Positions 44,308-56,200 of a DNA stretch of 64,000 bases are shown here, piece after piece. Position 1 is the first letter of the stretch. Each line of letters opens with the position of its first letter. The notes under the pieces are model-generated. The model was not told the DNA's origin. It worked only from the letters and a program-made list of their open reading frames with translations, and did no database searches. This DNA comes from Trachythela sp. YZ-2020. Its lineage: Eukaryota; Cnidaria; Anthozoa; Malacalcyonacea; Clavulariidae. A program made the translations under genes and the position numbers. The stretch is taken from assembly GCA_016169945.1 (NCBI GenBank), contig JADLSH010000133.1, positions 496,001-560,000 of the forward strand. The letters run 5' to 3'.

Positions 44308-44395
44308 AAAAAAAATTCTGTAATGCCAAAAAAATGTAATCGAAGAAAACGACATTTTTGCCTTTTTCAAAAAAATGGCATTACAGAATTTTTTT
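44308..44395. repeat. Short hairpin
   Basis: AAAAAAATTCTGTAATGCCA is mirrored by TGGCATTACAGAATTTTTTT with about 40 bases between. Confidence 0.8.
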
Positions 44396-44421
44396 ATGTT
44401 TTGCTTATTGTTAGTCTGTCT

Positions 44422-44484
44422 TCCCGACTTAATGAGATATCATTGTTTTATAGCCAATGTTACGCATGACTGCATTTGGAATAG
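44422..44484 (+). repeat. 63-bp direct repeat, left copy
   Basis: Starts TCCCGACTTAATGAGATATC and ends GACTGCATTTGGAATAG. An identical copy is at 50279-50341, so the two bracket 5.8 kb that includes a whole LINE. Confidence 0.92.
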
Positions 44485-44539
44485 GCCTTTTATTTTGTAC
44501 GTGGGGAGGTGTATATTCACATGGCGGTTTCAAAACCTG

Positions 44540-45420
44540 GTGGGGGCCAGAGAGATAGAATCGTCTATTACCGTATTCACTGAATTTGGTCGGGGCCAGA
44601 ACAACGCCGATTTTCAATTGTTTTATTCCAACGCTAATTGATGGCTTGGTTGAGGCCAATGTTTATTAGGAATACAGAAGGAAATTTCCCACCGTTTTGA
44701 ACTGTTTTCCATCGAGGTTAAGACTTGTTTATATACTCAAAGAGAATGCTTTGATAAACGGCGTTGAATTTAACTGTGGCATCGTTTTTCTGTCACACTG
44801 AATTACTTTTGAGTTTGGCCTATTACTATAAGGTGCTGAGAAGTCAATTTAGAACATGGAATATTCTATTTATGCAGTGGTATTGGTCGAGCTGTCGCTG
44901 CCATTCTCATTGTGTTGGCATGTTTCTCTCACAACTAATTAATCTACGGGTCGGGACCACTACCAACCGTGCTAAGCATGTCGATGCAATTGCACAGACT
45001 TTCGACGTATTGGTTTAGACCAACTTTCATTTACACGTTGTTTGAATAGTCGATTCACGGCTATTAATTATGTATTGGCTGGAGCCAATTTACAATTGTG
45101 TTTAAATATTAATTAACTCACACCGTTTAATTTTATTGATGTTATGGTTGGAATAGTTTATAGAATATAGTGTATTGGTTCGGGCCACTTCTCAATTGTA
45201 TTCAATAGTTAATTAACACCGATTTAATCAGTGATTGATTGGGGCCGGGGCCAGTTATAAGTGTGTTTGGCTATTCGAGTCATCGTTGTAATGCATTCGT
45301 TATGACCAATTTACTAGTCGTTCAGTTTGAACTGTTTACTCACAAGGGTTTGATTATTGCTTCGCATCAGTTTCGGTTAAGTATGGTTGGTTTTTTATTT
45401 GGATCGAGACCGTTTAATTG
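44540..45420 (+). repeat. Degenerate repeat array in the LINE 5' region
   Basis: The word TTGG-YYSGGGCCA followed by a TTNNCAATTGT-type sequence recurs about every 50-110 bases (near 44587, 44645, 45071, 45177, 45405 and others). Two adjacent units near 45071 and 45177 are alike over about 60 bases. It may be a promoter array. Confidence 0.6.
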
Positions 45421-46317
45421 TATTTGCTCGAACAGTTGAGCATAAATTCTAGCTTCGGGAGTATATAGCTATGCTTTACACTTGGAAATTTGGCCGACAA
45501 GTCTCTCAGGTTAATTACGTTTCGTCTATTGTTATGGCTTTTATACGTTCCGCCGGTTAGATACATTATAGCTAAGTTACTGAGTTTCTTCTCCAGTTAT
45601 TCTTTACAAATCGGGCGATAGGATCCTAAACGTTAATACTCAAACATCCAAAGTTCAGGCCGTTGTCACATAGTGTATAGAGGCTACACACAGCCTATAC
45701 AGTCACAGAAATTTGTGCCGTCAGACTCATACCGTTTGTTTTCTACCCAAACCGGTTTGTAAATAAGAATGCTCTGCCCAACCATTGTTGGAACTAGGTG
45801 CGGGCGTCTAATGCCTTTTATGCCCTTTGGGGCTGCCTAGAACCGACAATGGAGTGGGCGATCGATTATTTCACTTGGATGATTATTTCACTACTGTATA
45901 ATTTTCATTCCCATCTTATCCCTTTTGATATTAAAGCACCCAAACAGAGTGATCAATGGTGTGATTAACAGGACTAGCTCTCCCACTACTTTTGTCGGCT
46001 CTAGGCCGTCTCAGTGTATGGTGTCAAGCGGCCAGGGTAACGGGATGCAATCGCCTGCGTCCATTAATTATTTTTCTCCGCGGAAGTCGATAACCATTGT
46101 CAGGAAACGAAACGTGGTTCCTTTAGGCCTTTAAAAGCTCAGTTGCGTGACAGGACTATTATTCAACCTTCCCCCCCCTGCATGACAATACCCGAATAGC
46201 CCGTACTGTGGAAAATTCCAGCATTGGATTGATTTTCCCCTTTCTGGATCACCTAGTTGAGATGTATAGTTTTGGGAAGGGGAGTAAGTTTCGGGATAAG
46301 AGAAGAGTTTGCGATTG

Positions 46318-46398
46318 GGTTTGAGTTGCGGGTAATGTTGGGATAGGGATTGAGTTACGGGTAATGTTGGGTTAGGGTAATATTGGGTTAGGGTATAG
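46318..46398 (+). repeat. Short tandem array with TTAGGG words
   Basis: GAGTTRCGGGTAATGTTGGG occurs about twice and is followed by TTAGGGTAATATTGGGTTAG. It includes telomere-like hexamers but not a run of them. Confidence 0.6.
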
Positions 46399-46717
46399 GC
46401 GGTGCCCTATTACACGGAGATTACCTAGTTAGATATGAAGGATGTGTTGCCGGCGATAGGGCTTGCATTTCCCAAAACTCTCTGCCTGTAAGCCAATGGG
46501 AGCAGGAGTGCAGTTGGAATAGATTACTAATTCATGAAAGCTGAACCGATGCAAAGCCTAAATTTAAGCGTCTGGAGGACATTCTGAGTATGATGCTGAG
46601 TCCCCAAAGGCCCAGCAGCCGTTCAAGGAGGTCCTGACTGAACCTTGGTGTGACCCATTCGAGATAAGTAGTGATGTTAATAATAATAATCAATTCTCCC
46701 TTAATGACTTAAGTAAT

Positions 46718-47482
46718 TTGAAAGGGTTAAAAATCGCATGCTTGAATATTAATAGCCTATCTAAGCACATTGATGAACTTCGAGTAATTATGCTAAATAA
46801 TTCCTTAGATATCCTTTCTATCAATGAAACTAAAATTGACGAGTCGGTTTCGGACGACGAAATAAACATTAGCGGTTTTCAACTAATTCGAAAAGATCGC
46901 AACGGTTACGGAGGCGGTGTATTGATGTATATTCGGGAGACTATTCCCTTTAGCGAACGGAATGACTTACTAACGGCATGCTCGCTGGAAATATTATGTG
47001 TTGAAATTAGTAGACCATGCAGTAAGCCATTCTTAGTATCTACATGGTATAGACCCCCTGGCTCAGTTACTCGCTTGTTTGATGATTTCGAAAATTTTCT
47101 GAGAAGATGTGACTTGGAAAACAAAGAATTATTACTTATGGGTGATCTAAATTGTGATGTTAGTAAGTCTCCCCCTGATGCTCACACGCGTAGGCTGCTA
47201 TTTCTTTCATGCATCTACCAATTTGAGCAGTTAATTAACGAACCCACAAGGGTTACGAGAACGTCAGCAACCTTGATCGATTTGATTTTTACTAATAAGA
47301 AAGAAAATATTACAAAATCCGGAGTTATTCATCTTGGTATATCCGATCACAGTTTGATTTTTACCGTTAGAAAATTTTTTACTCCAAAATCTCGACAAAG
47401 TGTAAGATATGTCCGTAACTTTAAAATTTCAACGCTACGGACTTCCTTAATGACCTATCACAGATACCATGGGAAAATGTGA
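46718..47482 (+). pseudogene. LINE AP endonuclease domain
   Basis: All blocks of the domain are visible: LKIACLNINSLSKHIDELR, SINETKIDE, KDRNGYGGGVLMYI, STWYRPPG, LLMGDLNCD, TSATLIDLIFT and the closing HLGISDHSLI with the catalytic SDH. The domain itself is intact; the frame is lost just after, near 47450, where the linker to the reverse transcriptase shifts frame. It nicks target DNA for target-primed reverse transcription. Confidence 0.88.
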
Positions 47483-49563
47483 CACAATATGCTAACCCAA
47501 ACTCTTGTTGGCATTTATGGAAATCATTTTACTTGCAAATACTTGACCGACATGCACCATTTAGATGCATGAGAACCCGAGGTAACTCACTTCCGTGGAT
47601 TACTCCAAATATAAAAAATCTGATGAGAGCAAGAGATTTTCACAAAAAGAAAGCAGTGAAATTTAATTCCCAATTACACTGGTCGAAATACAAAGACACT
47701 CACCAATAAAGTTAACTCTGAATTGTATAAATCCAAAAAGAGTTATTTTTGCGACAAATTTGAGGTTTGTGCTCAGACCAAAGATCTCAAACAAAGTTGG
47801 CACCATATTAATCACCTTTGGGTAAGAATTACAAATCAAACAACATTCCCCAATTAATAATAGGCGATACTATTGTTTCTGATAATTTACTGATAGCTGA
47901 GGCCTTTAACGACTTCTTTGTGAGCATTGGGCCAAAATTATCTGCTGAAATTGACCCCGACGCCACGGACTTGTCAGAATCAGAAAGTCCCGTCACTAGT
48001 CCAGAGACTCTATTTACCCTGTCTGAAATTAGTGAATACGAAGTATTTCTTTTGTTAAGTAATCTTAAATCATCAAAATCGACTGGCCTTGATTCTATCC
48101 CCGCAAGGGTACTTAAAATCTCAGCTGAAATAATTAGCCCTTCTCTAACGTGGATTTTAATCTCTGTATGAATTCCGGTGTATACATTGATGATTGGAAG
48201 AAGGCTTGTGTTATTCCCATTTATAAGTCAGTAGATAGAAAAAAATGTGAGAATTATCGCCCAATATCAATCTTACCAATTATTAGTAAAATTTTTGAGA
48301 GATCCGTTTTTAATCAATTATATGAATTTCTGAACGCCAATTCTCTACTCTCTAAACATCAATTTGGGTTCCGCCCTAAAAATTCTACTCTGGCAGCTCT
48401 CATTCAGATGTGTGATGCATGGTATGAGAGCATGGACAATGGTGAATTGAATGGTGTTGTTTTTGTTGATATCCGAAAAGCTTTTGACTCTATTAATCAT
48501 AACATTCTACTGCGCAAAATGAAAGAACAATTTGGGATTTCAAATATTGAATTAAATCTGTTCGAGTCCTATCTTTCTGACAGGGAACAGATGTCATTTG
48601 TTAATGGCGAAATGTCAGCTCCAAAAGGATTGTATGTGGGGTTCCTCAAGGATCCATATTGGGCCCCTATTGTTCTTACTTTATATAAATGATTTGCCTG
48701 ATTGTCTTGAGAAGACAACCCCTTGTTTATATGCTGATGATTCACAGATATTTTCTTCTGCAAAAGACTGTACAGAACTGAATGCTAATTTAAATCATGA
48801 CTTAAACAATGTTAGTCAATGGCTCGTCAAAAACAAACTGCAACATCATTCAACAAAAACTAAATTAATGTATGTCGGATCCTATCACAACCTTGCTAAA
48901 ATTGACAATGATCTTCCCGTAATGATTAATGACCAACTGATTCCTAGAGTGCATTCAATCCCGTGTTTGGGAGTTAAACTTGATGAAACATTGAGTTGGG
49001 ACGACCATATTGAAATGGTTTGCAAAAAAGCCGGGGCTGGCATTGGGGTTTTGAGGCGAATTAAGCCCTATGTTCCTGCAAACACCTTGATATCAATTTA
49101 TAATGCTCTCGTACAGCCTTATTTCGATTACTGCTCTCCTCTTTGGGGCACCTGTAACAAAACCCTGAGAGATAAATTACAAAAGTTCCAAAATCGGGCC
49201 GCCAGAATAATAACTGGCGCCAGTTATGAGATTAGATCTGCTGACGTTCTCCGATCTCTTGACTGGGAAAATTTGGAAACACGATGGTACTTATCTAAGG
49301 CTACATTCGTATATAAAGTCTTGAGCAATAGTGCTGCACCGACCCTGAAAGATTCATTCTTAAGTAGGAATACTTTACAAAATAATTATAATCTTAGAAA
49401 TTCCCAAACCGATCTGGCCCTTCCAAAGCCAAAAAGAGAATTTCTTAAAAGAAGCTTTAAATACAGCGGGGCTTTTATGTGGAATGACCTCCCGCTTGAA
49501 GCTAAGCTAGCTCAATCAGTTTTCTCGTTTAAAAATTGTATCAAACAAAATATTCGATGTTAA
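47480..49563 (+). pseudogene. LINE reverse transcriptase and C-terminal domain
   Basis: Order: a linker (PWITPNIKNLMRARDF), SSKSTGLDSIPARVLK, ENYRPISILPIISKIFER, FGFRPKNSTLAAL, VVFVDIRKAFDSINHNIL, the GVPQGSILGP block, PLLFLLYINDLP, the catalytic LYADDSQIF near 48730, and the C-terminal LVQPYFDYCSPLWGTCNK. It ends LPLEAKLAQSVFSFKNCIKQ before TAA at 49561-49563. Lesions: a stop near 47707, a frame change near 47815 and another near 48150, and two one-base losses around 48635-48670. Recently dead. Confidence 0.88.
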
Positions 49564-49775
49564 TAACCAAGTCATATCTCTACCTGGGACACACCGTAAT
49601 CTTCAGTAGCCTTCATTTCTCAGATTTGATAATGTATATAATTTATGTATATAGTTGCATGTCCTCTTTATATCCTTCCTTTTTTTTACTATGTAATATT
49701 TTTATATTGACGCCTCCCGTGGAAATCAACTTTTACATAGTTGTCGGGGCTAGCGTCTTTAAATAAAGTGTGTAA

Positions 49776-50278
49776 TAAAATAGTTGCACCAGGCTAGACG
49801 TTACGCTTGGCTACCGCAAGTATGTGTATATGTGGCCTGTGCCGTGGGAAATGATGCAACACGTCCGATGAGTCTTATTTATCACAGCTTGCTACACTCG
49901 CCTAGTCCTACAGAATGCTTTACATGCCTTAGGCTTGGCTAACCATTTCCTGAAAGGGCCGCGACCCACTTCATCTTTACACTCAGCACGATAATTCATA
50001 AAATCTCACAAAGCTGGTGCGAAAACAACCCACTCGTTCGGCCCCAACCGAGGAGCAAAGAGATTACGATTTTTGCATAAAACAAAATACAGACCTCAAT
50101 ACGCAGTGTCAATGCCAATGGTCTTCAGCTGGCGCTTGGACTTGGTTTGTGCCACTTGTTCGGTGATTTGACTTCCAATTTCGGTTGGGCCGGCTGGAAA
50201 GACTTGGACATCATTTGGTACTTGAGCTTCTTCTGTCTTGACTGAACTACCTTCCGGGCAGAGCGTTTAACAAACTGA
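49776..50278. other. Non-LINE DNA inside the 63-bp repeat bracket
   Basis: Lies between the LINE 3' end and the right 63-bp repeat. A minus-strand frame of about 57 codons (50276-50106) reads TEEAQVPNDVQVFPAGPTEI and ends KRQLKTIGIDTAY-stop, which looks like the C-terminal end of a protein, but no family is recognised. Confidence 0.4.
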
Positions 50279-50341
50279 TCCCGACTTAATGAGATATCAT
50301 TGTTTTATAGCCAATGTTACGCATGACTGCATTTGGAATAG
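50279..50341 (+). repeat. 63-bp direct repeat, right copy
   Basis: Identical to 44422-44484. Confidence 0.92.
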
Positions 50342-50448
50342 TTAAACTGTTTGTATATCACTGGTTGGAGACTCGAATGTACGCATGCCCAGAACGGACT
50401 GTAACAAATCTTTAAATATAGAGTGCGGGATTCTAGGATTCGATAAAA

Positions 50449-50678
50449 ACTGCCTGAAAAATAAAGCAAGAACTTCGACGTTTCAAGCGAAGGCCCTTAG
50501 TATCTAGTTTTGGAGCGTTGGTGGGGGGAAAAATCCTATTATTGTGTCAATACAATAGCGATCACATGATAAAAATAGACCAATCACATGGATTTAGTTA
50601 AAAACAAAAAAAATACAGTTTCGACGAAAGGACTTCGTTCAACAGGTCGAAGTTCTTGCTATATTTTTCTGACAGTTT
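50449..50678. mobile_element. Foldback MITE
   Basis: ACTGCCTGAAAAATAAAGCA plus AGAACTTCGACG is mirrored at 50646-50678. The centre carries the related AAGGACTTCGTTCAACAGG. Non-coding. Confidence 0.75.
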
Positions 50679-50803
50679 GATCCTAGCTGCGAACCTTCAA
50701 GAATGTTGGAAACTGTATATAACATTTTTAAGTACATGCATGAGTTTCGATCAAAAAGAGCTTCGATTTGTAATGTTCTACATAGAATCATAGTTATAGT
50801 TTA

Positions 50804-51030
50804 TTAGAAAAGTGCTTCAAGAAAAACCAGACCAAACGTGAGCAATACAGCCAGGACATGGAGAATCAGCGAGTAGTTGTTGAGTACTTCGGCGGCAATT
50901 TTCCACTCTGCATCTCTCGCCGCCATCTTTATCTTTGTTTCAAACACACTCGCGATTACTTTGTCATCAGCCAAAGATTTTGCAGGGAACTTTCGTTTCT
51001 TCTTTTGGTCTACAATATCGCCAAGCCCTT
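50804..51030 (-). CDS. Cys-loop subunit, last exon (MA helix and M4)
   Basis: A TTATAG acceptor at 51031 opens an exon reading GLGDIVDQKKKRKFPAKS, ETKIKMAARDAEWKIAAEVL and the M4 helix LILHVLAVLLTFGLVFLEAL, ending in TAA at 50804-50806. The EWK.AA.VL start of the last part matches the family's conserved DWK..A.V. Its phase does not fit the M3 exon, so an exon between is inferred. Confidence 0.82.
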
Positions 51031-53205
51031 CTATAAAGTAATAGGTTATCAGGTTAACAAAATCACAATTTTCGTTTTTACTAATTTTACATAATATCAT
51101 TATTGTAAAAGTATAACCTGAAATTACATCCAAATTGAGTCAGGGCATACGAAAGTTAACCCATCAGAATCGCGTATTTTGGAGTTAACTACCATTTAGC
51201 TACGACCAGCCCCAGAGACTACCATTGATATCGCTACAAACGCTTATTCGTCAACAGCGTTTCGAATATTGGTTGTTTGGTTGGAAATAACCAGGAGTTG
51301 CCACATCTCCGTAATACTAGTTAGAAATATATTAAGACGTGGACAGCAGTTTTCATGGTCGTTTTAAAATAGTTTCAAAACATACATGCAAATACTGCAT
51401 GCAGGTCTAGATTATTTTAAGGGAATTTTATCACTGAACAAAAATTGAAATTTTCTAGCGTTGGAGACTGGGTAGCTCTAAAGTTTATCAGTTGTTCAAT
51501 GCAGTACTGAACTACTAAAACTTGGACCTTGAACTACTTAAATTAATCTAATACAGAGCTGGAACACATGGAATCTAGGTCAAGGGACCTAAGCAGGAGA
51601 TCGTGAACTAAAAAAGGCCGAGCTGAAAATTTTCATATGTTGAGCCTCTGGAGCTTGATTTCCTGCATTTTCAGCATATATTCCATCTAGCTAGACAGAC
51701 TGAATGTTAAGCATATGAACGGTTATTGTGCTTTGGGATATAATTTGTGATAAGTGATGCCATGCATGCATCATCTCGCAAATAACACCTGTTCTTAAGT
51801 AGTAAAGAAAAATCACTGCACAAATCTTATTTATCGCTGCACAAATTGGTTATCACTGCACCTTAAATTAATCCCTGTTATTATCGGAAATAGATAAATA
51901 CTTTCGTTTTTGAACGCAAGCAGCCGATTTGATCGAAGTTTGAGACTAAATTTTATAATGGTTAAATAGACTTATGGACTTACTTTTCCATAGTAAAAGG
52001 GATTTTCGTCTTTTCATATCTTGAAGTTTTTGATTGTTGGCTCGAAACGTCATTCGTAAGAATCTGGCTCCGTAGTTCAAGATGTATTTCTGTAAAACAA
52101 AAAGTTGTTGTTCTTATACCAATTCAGGGTTTTTTTTAACGTGCAGTTCTATACACAAAATGTGCAGTTCTAAATCAATTTGTGCAACTCTAAAAAAATA
52201 CGAACTTTCAGGATATGGATATTTATTGTAGAAAACTAAAGTAATCGAAGGAATGAATGGAATACATATAGCTTCAATAACAAAAACAGTACCAGAATAT
52301 TTATTTTCTCATAACAAACTTAATTAACAATATAGTTTTTGTTGACAATTTTCAGCCGATCGTTTCTATTTGTAGGGATGAGAATCAGTTAATGAAAGTT
52401 TATTAATAAGAAAAAAATTATGCCATTTTCGCGAGTTGAAGGTCCCTTTTGTCCAAAATATAAGCCAAAGAGGGAAAAATGACTTAGTTCAGAAGAGAGT
52501 TATGATATTCTCATAGCAAAACATTGCTTTTATACCAAAAGCTCAGCTAGACGGGATATTTCAAAAATTGTCTCTGCGAATGCAGGAAATCAAGCCACAG
52601 AAACTCAAAAATACAAAATATTCTGGGAGAGGACCCCCAGACCCCCACCAGATCCACACACCTTCAATATACCACATTCTTGTTAGGTCCCTTTTCGTTA
52701 ATGCCCCCTCCCACACTAACCATTTCTTAAATGTTGACATTTAGTGTAATATCATTTGTTTCAGTATATTAAAAAGCCATATATTTTTATTTAAACCGGG
52801 GATGTAAAAACATAAATAGCACGAAGTCAATGAATATTTTTGTTCACTATTTTCATGTTAAGTGCATGGGATACATCAGATACTGTATGGAAAATTTTTT
52901 TGAACAGTTTAAGACGTGTAGATATTTAAAGCATTGTACGTCAACGGTGTCCTTAAATTTGTAATTGTGTTATTTAGATATTAGTCTAAATCGATATGGA
53001 TAATAATAATGGAAACTGCACAGATCATAAAGAGCGCCCAACAGAATTCTTCAAATGTACATTTTAATCTCTTATTAACTGTTATATTTTATTCATTAAT
53101 TTCATTCTAAATTCGCCAATAGGTAGGTTAATATTTATATATCACCTCCTAAAGTAATAGCGCAATAGCAACAACATTGGAAATCAAATAGGTTTATCAA
53201 GCAAA

Positions 53206-53245
<40 letters not shown>

Positions 53246-56200
53246 AAATCTGCAGACATGCATGTTTCGCCGTTCAGTGCAGCTTGTAACGCAGTCTAGA
53301 TGTGAGTGACTTCGTATTTATACACCATACTCTTGCTCTCACCAAGCGCATGTGGTACAATACTCAGACACATGCGCATCCAGACATGCGTGAAGTGTTT
53401 TGGTGCCAGAGTGCTCAAACGACCACAAGGGAAGTGAGCTTTTGCATTATTGCTTATAGCCACCAATTAACCTCACAGAGTGCTCAACAACACAAGCGAA
53501 GGAGCATATATATCTATATATAGTTAGAGCAAATTATAGATTTTCGCTTACCTCAAAACTTGTCTGTTCAGACAAGTTGAGGTAAGCGAAAAGTTGAGGT
53601 AAGACTGCGTTACAAGCTGCACTGACGAGCCGTTGAACGGCGAAACATGCATGTCTGCAGATTTGACTATATATATATATTTTCGCTTACCTCAACTTGT
53701 CTGAACAGACAAGTTTTGAGGTAAGCGAAAATCTATAATTTGCTCTAACTATATGTTGTAGAGCACTCTTTGCGTTTCGTAGACCTAAACCTACACGTAT
53801 ATATATATATATATATATATAGTACAATCTGCAGACATGCATGTTTCGGCGTCCAACGCCTCGTCAGTGCAGCTTGGTATACGTCTATACACGAGATGTC
53901 AACCGTATTTATACACATGAGCTTACTCTCACCAAGCGCATGTGGTACAACACGGTGGCATCAACGCATCTAGACATGCGCAAAGTGTCATGGAGCCAGA
54001 GTGCTCAAACGACCACAAGGGAAGTGAGCTTTGCATTATCGCTAGTAGACACCCATTAGCTTTGCCAGAGTGCTCAACAACACTAGAGTGAAGGAGCGTA
54101 AATAGTACAATCTGCAGACATGCATGTTTCGGCGTCCACAATAGACAATTGTGCAAGGAGCAATGGCTGTAGTTCTAAAGAAATCCCCTCAAGAACGACG
54201 TCCACAATATGACTTCTATTCTCACCTTTACCCAATCAGGGACCTTCTCTTCAGTCATGTGGTGAAATCGTAGCACAAGAACATTAAGCAACAATGATGT
54301 AGTCATCTGAATCATTGTTATAGCATAATATCTCCCAACGATTGAAACGCTTCCTGTTGCTGGCATGTTTTCGGATACCAACAAGAAAAAGAATGACAGA
54401 GCGACCAGAATTGCCATACCTAAATAGAGAACCACCCAAACTATAAAAAATATGGAATAGGTAAAATGCCCTTAAGTATTAGAAGGTTCAAACACTTTCT
54501 GACTTTGTAACATTGTTCTATTTTCCCATTGTACTTGATTCACGTCTTTTCATTCTTCTATTCTTCTTCCCTCCCTTTCGTCTTTCCTTCCTTCCCACCG
54601 TTGTCTTTAACTTCCCACAAATATTCTTTGACTCCTTCCCCCTTATCTGCATTGCTATCTTCCTTACTTAAAAACGTATTTTATTCCTTTCTTACTTCCT
54701 TCGATCTTTCTTTTTCCTTCCTTCATTTCTTCCTTCCTATAACCTTCCTTCTCTTACGGCCATTGAACGCGGCGAATTGCTAGACTTGCTTACATTTATA
54801 TCATCAAATGTTGTACTTACCAACAGTTATCCGTTCACTACAGTCTTGAGGAAGAACAAATATGATTGAAGCCAAGAGAGCTATTAATGTTCCAGGGATT
54901 ATCAAGTACATCATGTAATACAGGATTCGGCGGCGTAGATGAAGAGTGAATGTAACGTCACAAAATAAAATAAGAGGGCTGTCACTGTAAGATTTCAAGT
55001 TATTCTTCAATGTAGTTCCAGTAATTTCCCATTGACCATTAACGATATAACGACTGAGATAAAATTTCTCGCTCTAGAAAATATGCATCAAAATCATCCA
55101 CCATTATATCTTAAAAAATTTTCGAAATATATTTGCATTCTATTTTCCGACTATGTTCGAAGTTTCTAACATGTGATTAGAAATATTCCTAACTAACGGA
55201 AATGATTGTAGCAATGTATATAATTCAATACGACGAAATGGCTTCTAGATTTAATGGAGATTTTGACAAGTGAACAGCATTCTCTACATTAAATAAAATA
55301 TTTAATTTAATGAATTTTACAACACGTCCTTAGCAACCCGGTTATCTCCATGCATGTTTGTCGAAATGTCATTCTGAGTGATTTGTGATTGCACAGCATG
55401 CAAATAATGGCAAAAGCAATGAGGCCCTTCGCGGAATACTTAAAATAAGTCCAAACAATCAGTAAATTGATGTCATGGAGGACATTGTAATTTCAAAACA
55501 ATGAAACGAAAATGAAACATTCCGATAACTGAATCATGATTACTTTTTACTAACTGTTATGTAATGTTTCCTGTGAATGAAAACAATCGTTACCATGCTT
55601 TTCACGGTGATCTGTTCTGAGTGATATCCCCATGAACCAAACACCATGTTACATTTCTGCTCGTCCATTGGATAAATCTCTACGTCAACCTTACATATAG
55701 TGTGCAGTACAACTGGAGAGTTCAAGGTAACATTTCCGTCGTAATGAACTGTTGGCCGAACTAGACCCAGTTTTCTAGACTGCGACTTCTGGGAGGCACT
55801 AAATAGAACGACGAAAATTTTCAACAGGGCAGTCCTTCACCAATTAACTCAAAGTATATCTCAGGCTATGGGCGAATCAGGACTATAGTACATTATACGC
55901 GCGATTGTCAATTTGGCGTATGAACTAAAATTATGATTGCTGACGCCAAACTTCTTATCCATCAGCTGAATTGTTGAATTAAAAACGAAACAGGCAATGT
56001 GAAATAGGAATTTGATGTCACAGAGTCCAAATAATGTCAGTCAAACCTCCCTAATACGAGGACACCGAAGAAACAGAAAAATGTCAAATGCAATGTATAG
56101 ATTTTAAGACTCAACTACATGAAAGGTAATTTAAGTGCGAACTATATAAAAACAAGTCCACATTTAAGTGCCTGTTAATATACATCTTAGTTATGTACTT

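Larger units (their letters stand above)
44485..49775 (+). mobile_element. LINE retrotransposon, nearly full length (CR1/L2-like)
   Basis: Organisation: a 5' region with a degenerate repeat array, an AP endonuclease (46718-47482), a reverse transcriptase (about 47480-49563), and a short 3' UTR ending near 49775 with AATAAAG. The endonuclease resembles that at 35696-35995 and the C-terminus resembles that at 9936-10570, so all three are one family. No SAP/SGNH first ORF is found in this copy. Several frameshifts prevent activity. Confidence 0.85.

Noticed and set aside
46318..46398. Chromosome end or true telomere array
   Set aside because: Only a few TTAGGG words, mixed with other sequence and inside a LINE.
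54529..54783. + strand frame rich in Ser, Phe and Leu
   Set aside because: Pyrimidine-rich low-complexity DNA inside an intron of the opposite-strand receptor gene.
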